64,000 nucleotides of DNA from Turnera subulata (taxonomy: Eukaryota; Streptophyta; Magnoliopsida; Malpighiales; Passifloraceae), in NCBI GenBank assembly GCA_028386065.3, contig JAKUCV010002500.1:449200-513199 (forward strand), given 5' to 3'. The notes under the pieces are model-generated. The model worked only from the letters and a program-made list of their open reading frames with translations. It was not told where the DNA came from and searched no databases. This document shows, piece after piece, positions 49,256 through 60,068 of this stretch. A program made the translations under genes and the position numbers. How positions within the stretch are numbered: position 1 is the stretch's first letter; every line of letters starts with the position of its first letter.

Positions 49256-49977
49256 GGTTTAATGCCTTTTTTGGTATTTGTGTTGTTCTTGATTATCACA
49301 ATTCATACATGTGTTTCAATTTGGTCACATTTCATCCCTCAATTAAGTCGGATTTGCCTAATTTGGTTATTTTGACCGTTTTACCCCTTAAATCAATGAC
49401 ATGTCAGTTTTTTCACCCGGATTCTTCACCTAGCCAATCCGAAACCTGGTGGATACCTAAAGCCTAACCGGAAACCTGACCCGAACTAGACAATCTTTAT
49501 TATTTTCTCTTTTCTTTTCTTTTATTATTTTTTTCCAAAAATTTTAATTCTAAAAATAGATATTTCTTTTCGTTTAATCTGCAATCTATTTTCTTTTTGA
49601 CCCAAACACCTTCCCACCCGATAACCCAAATATCTATTTTTAGAACTAAAAATAAATTGCAGATTACTAAAACGAAAAGAAATATCTATTTTTGGAATTA
49701 AAATTTTTGGATAAAAGAAAAAAGAAAATAATAAAAAAAATATCCAGTTTGGGTTGGGTTTCAGCTAGCCTTTGGGGTATCCACCGGGTTTCGGGTCGGT
49801 TAGGTGAAGAATCTTGGTGAAAGAACTGATACGTCATTGATTTTAGGGGTAAAACGGTCAAAATAACCAAAATAGGCTAATCGGGCTTAATTGAGAGATG
49901 AAATGTGAAAAAATTAAAACACCGGTATGAATTGTGATAATCAAGAGCAACACAAGTACCAAAAAAGGCATTAGTCC
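49256..49977. mobile_element. Mutator-type foldback element, about 350-bp arms
   Basis: 722 bp almost entirely made of two inverted arms. Left reads GG-TTAATGCCTTTTTTGGTA, right inverted GGACTAATGCCTTTTTTGG. Shared inner blocks include TTATTTTGACCGTTTTACCC and AAATAGATATTTCTTTTCG. An exact 10-bp duplication, GCTAATTAAT, lies at 49246-49255 and 49978-49987. The ORF here is a shadow. It resembles the 8992-9302 MITE in architecture but not in sequence. Confidence 0.85.
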
Positions 49978-50761
49978 GCTAATTAATCATGTTTATTACC
50001 ATAATGCTTGCACTAATATGTCACATTGATCATGTTGTTATTATATGTCTTTAAGTGAAATTAATTATAGTAATGATTGTTACATTATATCATAGGTTAA
50101 ATGAGCTAACTAGGTTTTGATTATGACAAACCTATGTGTAGCATCTTTTGTGTCTAACCATGAATTACAGCTCGCAAGAATGCCCAATCCGTGATCAATT
50201 CCTTGGAAGAAGAAGTTAGTGCGATTAGAGTTGGTGTTAGTGGACATGAGATATTGCTTTCACTAAAAGACATCCATGTGACTTTGCTTTGTTTAATCAC
50301 TATGGGTATTGGTCAAGCAACTTAGTATCCTACCATTTCTGGAGTCTGAATCAGTGATAAAAGCTACCTTAAACGGATCAAATGTCAGCTGGATTCAAAA
50401 TTCTAGGTCCAACCTAGGACTATGCTAAATAATGACATCAATGACAAAAAGTTGTTGAATGGTGTCTCTCGTGCCAGAACGTGAAAGAGACAATAGAGAA
50501 GAAGAACGTTAACACTCTGGCGTCTCGGAAGACAAACCAGCTGGATGGAAAGGGACTTGCAACAACTCAAAATTTGAATTGACACCATCTATCTTGCAGC
50601 TATAAAAAGGAGTGTTGATTCAAGGAGAAACTTAGAACTACCATATTGAGATTCTGAGTTAGAGCAAAAACTTGCAGTTCTCAAGTGAAGTAAAAAGAGA
50701 GAGTGAAGCTTTTTCCTTGTTCATATACTTAGTTAAGAAATCTTTTGGGAAAAGCAAAGTA

Positions 50762-53700
50762 TGTGGAAGCCCGTACCCCAATTAAATAAAAATAAAATAA
50801 TTAAATGAAAAAGAGTTACCAAAATACTCTTGAAACCCGGGGTACGAAAACCGATGCTTCGGCATACAAACATTTTCCATGAAAATGTATTAACAACGAG
50901 ATGTCATAAAAGTACATGAGGTCAACCGGCTTAACAAGTAGTAAGCCATCACGGCATCACGCCGACACAATATCACAAAATCAACTCCGGCTAACTGCCG
51001 ATATAGAGATAAAATAGTTATGACATCTCGAGTTATTTCACATGCAGCGGAAGATGAAAATAATAAATATAATACTCAAGATAGAAAATATCATGCATAT
51101 GGCCCTATGGATCCCACCGAGAGATAATGCACAACTACCTGCTGAAGTGACTGCGTCTGATCTCCGAGTCGAAGGTATAAGTGAGTCTGCACGCTAACTA
51201 AAGTCTGAAAAATAACGGTGGCGATTATGTGAGTCGCCTACTCAGTGAACATTAAAAGTCTAAGTATACATGAAAGTGAAGTCATGCTCGTAGGGTGAGT
51301 AGCTCACGAGCACAAGTACAGCATACAAGCAAATCAGAATCACATACCCACACATAAGCATCTTATTGTATTATTGTTCTTATTATTTAGATTTAATGCG
51401 ATATTTTAATTATTATAGTTATTATTTTTATCATTATGGGCCCTCTACTGTGAGTCAAGTCTCGGTAGCGCATCTGATCAGATCAGGGTGTGAAACCCAA
51501 ATGTCGAACCTCAGAAGGGGCAGATTCTGAGGCCAAAAACCACTGATAAATCTCGAGTGGCCGCTAGCTACCTGAGGGTGCACTCAGACACACCTAACCG
51601 GTGCAAGTCTTCCAGGGGTGCACCTACATCCCCTGGGCATGCTAAACAGCATAATGTGACCCGAGGGTACACTTAATTACACTTTACATTTCTGTTGAGG
51701 TACATTATGTCTTTCAGGGAAGTGTGAATGGTATGTGTCCCTGTTTAATCCGGGCCTGCGGCCCATAACCATACATTATCACCAAAGCAGTTTACATGCT
51801 ATATTTTATAGCAGTGTTTCATATAGAAATTAGGCATGTGAGAACAACCAGGTATACAAATCCAATCATCACATGTAGCAAACAAGGCAAGTAAACAAAC
51901 AAACCACACCAACATGCATTCACAAAACATATATAAAAGACTTGTAATGTCACCTCAAAATGCGGTTTATGACTTCTCCCCGATCCGGGTCCACAGCTCC
52001 AGAGGTATCTCCCTTGCCTGAATACCGGCACATAATATAATCACTAAACCAATTTTAGGAATAAAAACGTGTATGTAAGCTAATTGTATACTCTAATCGA
52101 GTAACTCCCGACCCTAACTATCCGATTATAAGACTTCCGGGTCTAAGTCCAAAGGAATATTTTCTTTTCCCTATCTCTAATGATTAGGAATCTAAGGTTC
52201 ATCGGTTTAAGTAAATTAACAAATTCTCGGGCCTAAAGCCCACTAAATCTTAAATCACAAATTCCGGGCCGAGGGCCCACTTCCTTAGATCCATATTTAC
52301 CGATTATGAAATTGGGCTTCGAGCCCGTTCTTAATGTCCGTGAATTTAGTTATCCGTGATTAGGTCCTAAGTCCGTAACTTAAAGTCCATTTAAAACAAT
52401 CTAAGTTTCACATTGGAATTATTGGGCTTGGGCTCGGTTTTTCCCTAAAACCGTCCTAAAGCCATCCCGAGCCCATGGTTAATCGGCCGAAAGTTCTATC
52501 CGTGTCGGTAATTTCTCCCGGCCACACACTCTAACTCTCCGCTCTCGGAAATCCTCAATTCACCAAGTATATAAATATAAATGTGTTTCGTAACAATAAA
52601 TTCCAAAATTTAAGTACATAACATAATCGAGACTAATCATAGACAATTACCGTCTAACACTCGTAAAAACGAGAAATACAGTCTGCTGGTCAAAACCGAG
52701 CCTTCGCCGGAAACTTCCCGAGCCCTCGCCGGAACAGTGCGTTCTCGCCGGATTCCGGTCACTTCGCCGGAATTTTGCCGGAGCCCAAAAACAACCCCAC
52801 ACAACTGCCATCGTCCAAAACAACAACAACCAACAGGGTATACAGCTCAAATACAACACCCGCAGGCATAAAACAAAATTTAGCAAACTATGGCAACAAT
52901 TCCTTACCCGGAAAAACACTGCCAACCTGCCGGAAAACTTCTACAGCTTCACCGGAAGCAACCACCACGCACTGCCACCATCCCCTTCAATCCCTCGATT
53001 CAAACCAAAACCAACACCAACAACAACACTGCAATCCGACCACACCAATCGGCAACACCTCCCTCCGAGCACCAAACCCCGCCACAATCCACCAGCAAAA
53101 CACCCAACAACAACAAACAATCCGCCGCAAAACCAAGGAAATCCAAATCAACACTTGGTACAACCAACACATAAAAACTCAATTTGAAAAACAAAGAGAG
53201 GGATGTGTGGCTTACCAAATAACACCCAAGGTGGTGCTTACTGGAGGAGTCGAAGGCACGACTCACTGGTGGCCTCGTCGATTCTGCACACGCCGGCCCT
53301 CGTCCCAGCCTCCTCTGCGACTAGTGGTGGTGGCGGCGGCTTCGTGTCCCTGCGGCGGTGACACGAGAAAGAGAACAGAAGGTATGGTGGCGGCGACGGG
53401 TTCTGTGAGAGGAAGGGAAGAAGACGAGATGGAAGAAAAGAAAAGAGAGGGAAAGGAATCGTGAGGGCTGCCGGGCGAAATGGAGGGGAGAAGCAGATAG
53501 GAAAAAGAGAGGAGATAATGGAAGACATGGCCGTTGAGGCGTGATTGAGGGGGTGGCAGTGGGCGACAATGCCGTTGTGGGTGGCGGCAGTAAGTGGAGA
53601 AACAACAGGCAGAAGAGAAAAGAAAAGAGGAGAAGAAGGGAAGAAAGAGGAGAAGAAAAGGGGGGGTTTTAGGGTTGGCCGGCTCAGCCCCGAAATGACG

Positions 53701-53972
53701 TCGTTTCGGGCTGAGGCGCGGTCAACCCACTTCAGTCAACGCGCGGGGTTTTTTTTTTTTTTAACCCCAAAACGACGTAGTTTAAACCGAAACTACGTTA
53801 AACGTCGTGTTTCGCCCCGAAACGCGTTTTAGGTCTGAAAAAACTCGAAAGCAACGTATTACCACCCATAATTAATGAATCCAATGGAAAATAATTTAAT
53901 TTAATTTCCATTTCCGAAATTCGGAATTTTTTTTTCTTTATAAATCCAAAAACGGAAATCCGGGGCGTTACA
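50762..53972 (-). repeat. 3' LTR of the LARD-like element
   Basis: 3,211 bp, left copy. Relative to its partner it has about 18 extra bp near 53041. ORFs up to 229 codons inside it (52775-53464) appear in degenerate form in the other copy and are low-complexity, so they are not listed as genes. Contains a GACGTCGTTTCGGGCT palindrome half at about 53698. Confidence 0.9.
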
Positions 53973-53988
53973 GTTCTACCCACCTTAA
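53973..53988 (-). other. Polypurine tract of the LARD-like element
   Basis: Directly inside the left LTR the minus strand reads AAGGTGGGTAGAAC. Immediately before it is GAATTTCGAGGACGAAATTC, a palindromic stretch that usually closes chromovirus pol. This shows the element descends from a Tekay/Del-like ancestor whose pol is gone. Confidence 0.7.
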
Positions 53989-54120
53989 AAAGAATTTCGT
54001 CCTCGAAATTCAATCATCAAGTCCATAGGTCCTACCACGATAAGTTTCTGGTATTCTCCACCAGGTGTCCGAACTCATCGCGAGATACCGCTTATACCCT
54101 TAAGCGGTGTTTCTCCTGTC

Positions 54121-54128
54121 TATAAAAA
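54121..54128 (+). promoter_or_regulatory. TATA-like box before the first cargo ORF
   Basis: TCTATAAAAACCG, about 41 bp upstream of the ATG at 54162. The resulting leader would be only about 10 nt, so the real start site may differ. Confidence 0.4.
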
Positions 54129-54161
54129 CCGTACCTCTGAGTTGAGAACTCACTCACAACT

Positions 54162-54560
54162 ATGGACTCACCATTAAGATCCCGTACTACCTCTGACTCA
54201 GAGGATAACAGTTACATCGGAGGTAGGGCTTTCCCGACAAGCTCCGATGAGGAACCTCCTAAGAAGCGGTTCAAGACCAAGATCATCGGTCTAAAGGAGC
54301 ATATGGTGACTTCCCCAAGACGGCGAAAGAAGCGTGTAAGCAAGGAAGGACCTTCCGCTAACAAGGATGCGAAAGATAGGAAAGGCAAGGCAACAGTTGA
54401 GTCCAGCACACCACTGCAGATAATGAAGTAACTGGACACTTCACTGAAGAAGGTCCACACTGCAGTGATGCAAATTGAACTGGCCTATATGGGACTCTCT
54501 TCTCAGGTCGCGAATATGCAGAAACTTGTAACCGATCTGAAACATCATGTAACTCCGTAG
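54162..54560 (+). pseudogene. Small basic nuclear-type protein gene, one in-frame stop
   Basis: The first 89 codons (54162-54431) encode an acidic/Ser-rich start (SDSEDNSYIGG) and two Lys/Arg clusters, PPKKRFKTK and PRRRKKRV, which look like nuclear localisation signals. A TAA at 54429 then interrupts. In the same frame, coding continues for 42 more codons to a TAG at 54558, with heptad-like Leu/Val spacing (LKKVHTAVMQIEL, VANMQKLVTDLKHH) suggesting a short coiled coil. Either the stop is a late mutation in a 130-odd-residue protein or the short form is real. I recognise no family. It is antisense to the host retroelement, and an AATAAA lies 37 bp downstream. Confidence 0.5.
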
Positions 54561-54596
54561 AGTGCTTTTCCTTTGTTGTAAGATGTTTATGAAATC

Positions 54597-54602
54597 AATA
54601 AA
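54597..54602 (+). terminator. Poly(A) signal behind the first cargo ORF
   Basis: AATAAA inside AATCAATAAAATAAGC, 37 bp after the second stop, on the plus strand. Confidence 0.5.
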
Positions 54603-55280
54603 ATAAGCTTTCTTCTTAAGTCGAAATTCTTTTGTTACAAATCTCACGTTATACAGGTTTAAAACGGCAATAAAGGTATGAAATCAATCATAAGGAAATT
54701 ATAAACGAAGCAAGACTCGTTTAATAAAGTCAAAACATTAAAAGTTATAACAAAGCAGGTTTCCATATTCGGCGCCCTAGATCGATCGTGAACATTCTTG
54801 ATCCCGAAAACGTATCGTACACAGTTAACGGTGACGCCTGTTAGCCTCGTGAAAAAGATACCCGTTAACTGGCAAGGCGATGATCACGGGAGCATCCTGT
54901 GTCCCTCGAAAGACACGTTACCCACTTGTCCACAATTGTCCGTATGAGCCAAAAACGTCTGTCTTGTCTCGCATCTCTCCACGCTGTCCGAACAGCTGTA
55001 AGCTTGTCGCACACGCACTCTACTCGAGGTGTGGTCCACACGGTCTAGCCACAGCGGTCACGAGTGCATGTGACAAAGATGTAGGGACAAGTCTTAAGGT
55101 GACCAAATTGAAGTAGCCCGGGAAATTGAAAACTATAAGGTAGAGAAGGACTGATAACCTCTGGCATTTATTGCCCGAACAACAAACACATAGCGTGTCG
55201 AAGCAATAAATGAGGCAACGGTAAAATTTCAAAACGCAGACACTTGAAATTCGAACGTAATAAACACGCTCCTCCTAAGG
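54603..55280. other. Spacer between the two cargo ORFs, no gene seen
   Basis: About 680 bp. An open frame of 78 codons at 54880-55116 shows no motif. AATAAA-like AT runs occur near 55170. Likely 3' flank of the first unit plus promoter of the second. Confidence 0.4.
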
Positions 55281-55288
55281 TTATAAAA
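55281..55288 (+). promoter_or_regulatory. TATA box before the second cargo ORF
   Basis: TTATAAAAGACGG, 117 bp upstream of the ATG at 55398. The intervening leader is CA/A-rich (ACCACACACCCAGACAACG), typical of a plant 5' UTR. Confidence 0.55.
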
Positions 55289-55397
55289 GACGGTAGAATG
55301 AGGAGTAAGTTATCCAAAGCATTTTAAAACAACCACACACCCAGACAACGAAACCTCAAAACTCAAGAAAACTAAACACCCACATATCCAGAACACA

Positions 55398-56081
55398 ATG
55401 CCTGCCCCATCATCAGTTTTCTTTGTTGAAGGTGCCAACCTTGGCAGAAGGAACCGACTGGCCTATAGTTTGGTCAATGAACGTGCCGAAGAACTACCAA
55501 ACGAGCTCGGCAGGATGCCCCGGCTGGTCTTTGTCGACGAGCTCTACTCCTCGCGGTTCTTTGTCACTCCAATGGAAGAGGTGTTCTTCCTGGAGGATCA
55601 CGGAACGCTGAGGACATCCTACTACGGATCGGCGAATACCGTGATGTTCTTCATCTCCGACAGGCTTCAGGAATTCAACCTGGAGTCCACTTGCCAGACG
55701 GTGGAGCAAGGCGCCTACTACCAGCTCTCGATGACGGCTCAGGGCATACCCAGAATGACGCGCTTACCTCCAACTTGGCCAAAGGTACGGCTGCTGGTGT
55801 GGAACTGCAGGGGAGTTGCAAGGCGCGCTCAAGAGTTCACACGTACGCTGAGGGACTTGAAGAACCAGTACAAACCGAATATGGTTCTTCTGACGAAGAC
55901 GCAGTGGCAACCTAGGGACGATCACGGTCTCATCCCTCTCCGTTTCCCTCAAGCTAACCGGTTCGAGATTCCTGGCCAGCGCGACAGAGGCGGCATGTGG
56001 CTCTCGTGGAGCGACAGAGTCACGGTCAACATCAACTGCGATCCCAACAGCTTCCGCGTCAACGTCGTTCCGAACCGTTAG
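55398..56081 (+). CDS. 227-residue cargo protein: unknown N-terminal part joined to half of a LINE-type endonuclease
   Basis: An uninterrupted ORF from ATG 55398 to TAG 56081, antisense to the host LTR element, with a TATA box and A-rich leader in front. Residues 1-130 match nothing I know: MPAPSSVFFVEGANLGRR, LGRMPRLVFVDELYSSRFF, SANTVMFFISDRLQEF. From about residue 131 it reads RLLVWNCRGVARR, YKPNMVLLTKTQ, then GQRDRGGMWLSWSDRV, which resembles the start of the LINE ORF2 apurinic endonuclease domain (usually WNCRG, KP-hydrophobic-ETK, GG-hydrophobic-W). The catalytic C-terminal half of that domain is missing and the acidic residue of the ETK motif is replaced (TKT), so nuclease activity is unlikely. 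Codon use is GC-richer than the flanks. Could be a captured, still-open gene. The domain assignment is inference. Confidence 0.55.
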   Translation: MPAPSSVFFVEGANLGRRNRLAYSLVNERAEELPNELGRMPRLVFVDELYSSRFFVTPMEEVFFLEDHGTLRTSYYGSANTVMFFISDRLQEFNLESTCQTVEQGAYYQLSMTAQGIPRMTRLPPTWPKVRLLVWNCRGVARRAQEFTRTLRDLKNQYKPNMVLLTKTQWQPRDDHGLIPLRFPQANRFEIPGQRDRGGMWLSWSDRVTVNINCDPNSFRVNVVPNR

Positions 56082-56379
56082 ATGTATTTTCCATTTTAAT
56101 ACAATATCAAAATCGTTGTAATATTTCCCTTTTTTATAAAATATCAAGATCAATGTAATGTTTCTGTTTGTAATGGTATTATTAGTACTATTAATAATAT
56201 TTTATGTTTCCGTTTAAATATGGCATAATTTTCATCCTGTCCTTCAGCATTGTGCATGTCTTGCGGTGGATCCATAATAACGCCTATATGAATGCAAACA
56301 AGTCGAAAAATATATTTTTTTTTTAGAAATTATAATTCTGGAACAGGCTTATGCACAGGGAAAAATCACTTGAAAACCC

Positions 56380-56408
56380 CAAGATCTGAAGCCCGCTCCG
56401 CTACCAAC
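56380..56408 (-). other. Primer-binding site region of the LARD-like element
   Basis: On the minus strand, right after LTR end CTTCCACA, the sequence reads GTTGGTAGCGGAGCGGGCTT. TGGTAGCGGAGC agrees at 10 of 12 positions with the initiator-Met-type primer site common in plant LTR elements. Confidence 0.6.
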
Positions 56409-59400
56409 TGTGGAAGCCCGTACCCCAATTAAATAAAAATAAAATAATTAAATGAAAAAGAGTTACCAAAATACTCTTGAAACCCGGGGTACGAAAACCG
56501 ATGCTTCGGCATACAAACATTTTCCATGAAAATGTATTAACAACGAGATGTCATAAAAGTACATGAGGTCAACCGGCTTAACAAGTAGTAAGCCATCACG
56601 GCATCACGCCGACACAATATCACAAAATCAACTCCGGCTAACTGCCGATATAGAGATAAAATAGTTATGACATCTCGAGTTATTTCACATGCAGCGGAAG
56701 ATGAAAATAATAAATATAATACTCAAGATAGAAAATATCATGCATATGGCCCTATGGATCCCACCGAGAGATAATGCACAACTACCTGCTGAAGTGACTG
56801 CGTCTGATCTCTGAGTCGAAGGTATAAGTGAGTCTGCACGCTAACTAAAGTCTGAAAAACAACGGTGGCGATTATGTGAGTCGCCTACTCAGTGAACATT
56901 AAAAGTCTAAGTATACATGAAAGTGAAGTCATGCTCGTAGGGTGAGTAGCTCACGAGCACAAGTACAGCATACAAGCAAATCAGAATCACATACCCACAC
57001 ATAAGCATCTTATTGTATTATTGTTCTTATTATTTAGATTTAATGCGATATTTTAATTATTATAGTTATTATTTTTATCATTATGGGCCCTCTACTGTGA
57101 GTCAAGTCTCGGTAGCGTATCTGATCAGATCAGGGTGTGAAACCCAAATGTCGAACCTCAGAAGGGGCAGATTCTGAGGCCAAAAACCACTGATAAATCT
57201 CGAGTGGCCGCTAGCTACCTGAGGGTGCACTCAGACACACCTAACCGGTGCAAGTCTTCCAGGGGTGCACCTACATCCCCTGGGCATGCTAAACAGCATA
57301 ATGTGACCCGAGGGTACACTTAATTACACTTTACATTTCTGTTGAGGTACATTATGTCTTTCAGGGAAGTGTGAATGGTATGTGTCCCTGTTTAATCCGG
57401 GCCTGCGGCCCATAACCATACATTATCACCAAAGCAGTTTACATGCTATATTTTATAGCAGTGTTTCATATAGAAATTAGGCATGTGAGAACAACCAGGT
57501 ATACAAATCCAATCATCGCATGTAGCAAACAAGGCAAGTAAACAAACAAACCACACCAACATGCATTCACAAAACATATATAAAAGACTTGTAATGTCAC
57601 CTCAAAATGCGGTTTATGACTTCTCCCCGATCCGGGTCCACAGCTCCAGAGGTATCTCCCGTGCCTGAATACCGGCACATAATATAATCACTAAACCAAT
57701 TTTAGGAATAAAAACGTGTATGTAAGCTAATTGTATACTCTAATCGAGTAACTCCCGACCCTAACTATCCGATTATAAGACTTCCGGGTCTAAGTCCAAA
57801 GGAATATTTTCTTTTCCCTATCTCTAATGATTAGGAATCTAAGGTTCATCGGTTTAAGTAAATTAACAAATTCTCGGGCCTAAAGCCCACTAAATCTTAA
57901 ATCACAAATTCCAGGCCGAGGGCCCACTTCCTTAGATCCATATTTACCGATTATGAAATTGGGCTTCGAGCCCGTTCTTAATGTCCGTGAATTTAGTTAT
58001 CCGTGATTAGGTCCTAAGTCCGTAACTTAAAGTCCATTTAAAACAATCTAAGTTTCACATTGGAATTATTGGGCTTGGGCTCGGTTTTTCCCTAAAACCG
58101 TCCTAAAGCCATCCCGAGCCCATGGTTAATCGGCCTAAAGTTCTATCCGTGTCGGTAATTTCTCCCGGCCACACACTCTAACTCTCCGCTCTCGGAAATC
58201 CTCAATTCACCAAGTATATAAATATAAATGTGTTTCGTAACAATAAATTCCAAAATTTAAGTACATAACATAACCGAGACTAATCATAGACAATTACCGT
58301 CTAACACTCGTAAAAACGAGAAATACAGTCTGCTGGTCAGAACTGAGCCTTCGCCGGAAAATTCCCGAGCCCTCGCCGGAACAGTGCGTTCTCGCCGGAT
58401 TCCGGTCACTTCGCCGGAATTTTGCCGGAGCCCAAAAACAACCCCACACAACTGCCATCGTCCAAAACAACAACAACCAACAGGGTATACAGCTCAAATA
58501 CAACACCCGCAGGCATAAAACGAAATTTAGCAAACTATGGCAACAATTCCTTACCCGGAAAAACACTGCCAACCTGCCGAAAAACTTCTACAGCTTCACC
58601 GGAAGCAACCACCACGCACTGCCACCATCCCCTTCAATCCCCCGATTCAAACCAAAACCAACACCAACAACAACACTGCAATCCGACCACACCTCGCTCC
58701 GAGCACCAAACCTCGCCACAATCCACCAGCAAAACACCCAACAACAACAAACAATCCGCCGCCAAGCCAAGGAAATCCAAATCAACACTTGGTACAACCA
58801 ACACATAAAAACTCAATTTGAAAAACAAAGAGAGGGATGTGTGGCTTACCAAATAACACCCAAGGCGGTGCTTACTGGAGGAGTCGAAGGCACGACTCAC
58901 TGGTGGCCTCGTCGATTCTGCACACGCCGGCCCTCGTCCCAGCCTCCTCTGCGACTAGTGGTGGTGGCGGCGGCTTCGTGTCCCTGCGGCGGCGACACGA
59001 GAAAGAGAACAGAAGGTATGGTGGCGGCGACGGGTTCTGTGAGAGGAAGGGAAGAAGACGAGATGGAAGAAAAGAAAAGAGAGGGAAAGGAATCGTGAGG
59101 GCTGCCGGGCGAAATGGAGGGGAGAAGCAGATAGGAAAAAGAGAGGAGATAATGGAAGACATGGCCGTTGAGGCGTGATTGAGGGGGTGGCAGTGGGCGA
59201 CAATGCCGTTGTGGGTGGCGGCAGTAAGTGGAGAAACAACGGGCAGAAGAGAAAAGAAAAGTGGAGAAGAAGGGAAGAAAGAGGAGAAGAAAAGGGGGGG
59301 TTTTAGGGTTGGCCGGCTCAGCCCCGAAACGACGTCGTTTCGGGCTGAGGCGCGGTCAACCCACTTCAGTCAACGCGCGGGTTTTTTTTTTTTTTAACCC

Positions 59401-59604
59401 CAAAACGACGTAGTTTAAACCGAAACTACGTTAAACGTCGTGTTTCGCCCCGAAACGCGTTTTAGGTCCGACGAAACTCGAAAGCAACGTATTACCACCC
59501 ATAATTAATGAATCCAATGGAAAATAATTTAATTTAATTTCCATTACTGAAATTCGGAATTTTTTTTCTTTATAAATCCAAAAACGGAAATCCGGGGCGT
59601 TACA
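56409..59604 (-). repeat. 5' LTR of the LARD-like element
   Basis: 3,196 bp, right copy. It contains the unmutated palindrome GAAACGACGTCGTTTCGGG at about 59326, where the left copy has one mismatch. It ends next to the target duplication AAGTA. Confidence 0.9.
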
Positions 59605-60068
59605 AAGTACCTATACTTAGTGATAACTTCTGTGCTCTATTCTGAGTGATTGTGTAAAAGCAAAACTTGGGTGAGCTTTGTGGTGAGTGTTCAGGTTTAA
59701 GTTGAGCCTAAGGAAAAAACTTGTATTAATCATTTTTGGTTGAAACCATGAAAAGCCATCTTAGTGAGAGTTAGAAATCTCAAGGGGGAATCCATGAGTA
59801 GTGGATGTAGTCCTGCGTGGCGAACCACTATAAATCGTGTGTCCAATAATCTCTAACCCATCCTCCTTATGTGTTAATTAGTTTGTTCATTAGTGTTCTT
59901 AAACACAAATCCCATACACATAAACACTTTGGTATTAGACACACCAAATCGGGTTTAATCCGAAAAAGCTAATTCACCCCCCTAGCCACTTTGGGCCAAC
60001 ATATTTTGGGTTCCATTATATAAACGCAATACAAGGATAAAATTCTATACATTGAATCATATATATTT

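Larger units (their letters stand above)
50762..59604 (-). mobile_element. Gag-pol-less LTR element (LARD-like) of Tekay/Del type with antisense cargo genes
   Basis: Two long direct LTRs (50762-53972 and 56409-59604) with ends TGTGGAAGCCCG and GGGGCGTTACA and an exact target duplication, AAGTA, at 50757-50761 and 59605-59609. The minus orientation follows from the PPT-like AAGGTGGGTAGAAC beside the left LTR and a primer-site-like TGGTAGCGGAGC beside the right LTR (10 of 12 bases of the usual initiator-Met site). The internal region is only 2,436 bp and has no gag, protease, RT or integrase. Instead it carries two plus-strand ORF units. By eye the LTRs differ at roughly 25-30 bases plus one indel of about 18 bp, so the insertion is recent. 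Confidence 0.9.
50070..60001 (+). mobile_element. SIRE-like Copia LTR, split by a younger LTR element
   Basis: Segments 50070-50761 and 59610-60001 join into one LTR-like sequence: TATA box GCTATAAAAAGG at about 50598, a leader with AGAGAGAGTGAAGC, then GTGAGCTTTGTGGTGAGTG, and the end AATTCACCCCCC followed by TTTGGGCCAACA (60001). These are familiar marks of SIRE-type Copia LTRs. The left end is not fixed and no TSD was found. No internal region lies next to it, so it is probably solo. Confidence 0.5.

Noticed and set aside
52775..53464. 229-codon ORF in the LARD LTR, seen in part at 58422-58808
   Set aside because: Asn/Thr/Gln-rich low complexity. The frame is broken by an indel in the sister LTR, so it is not maintained.
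54880..55116. 78-codon ORF between the cargo genes
   Set aside because: No start context, no motif, and it overlaps a similar-length reverse ORF.
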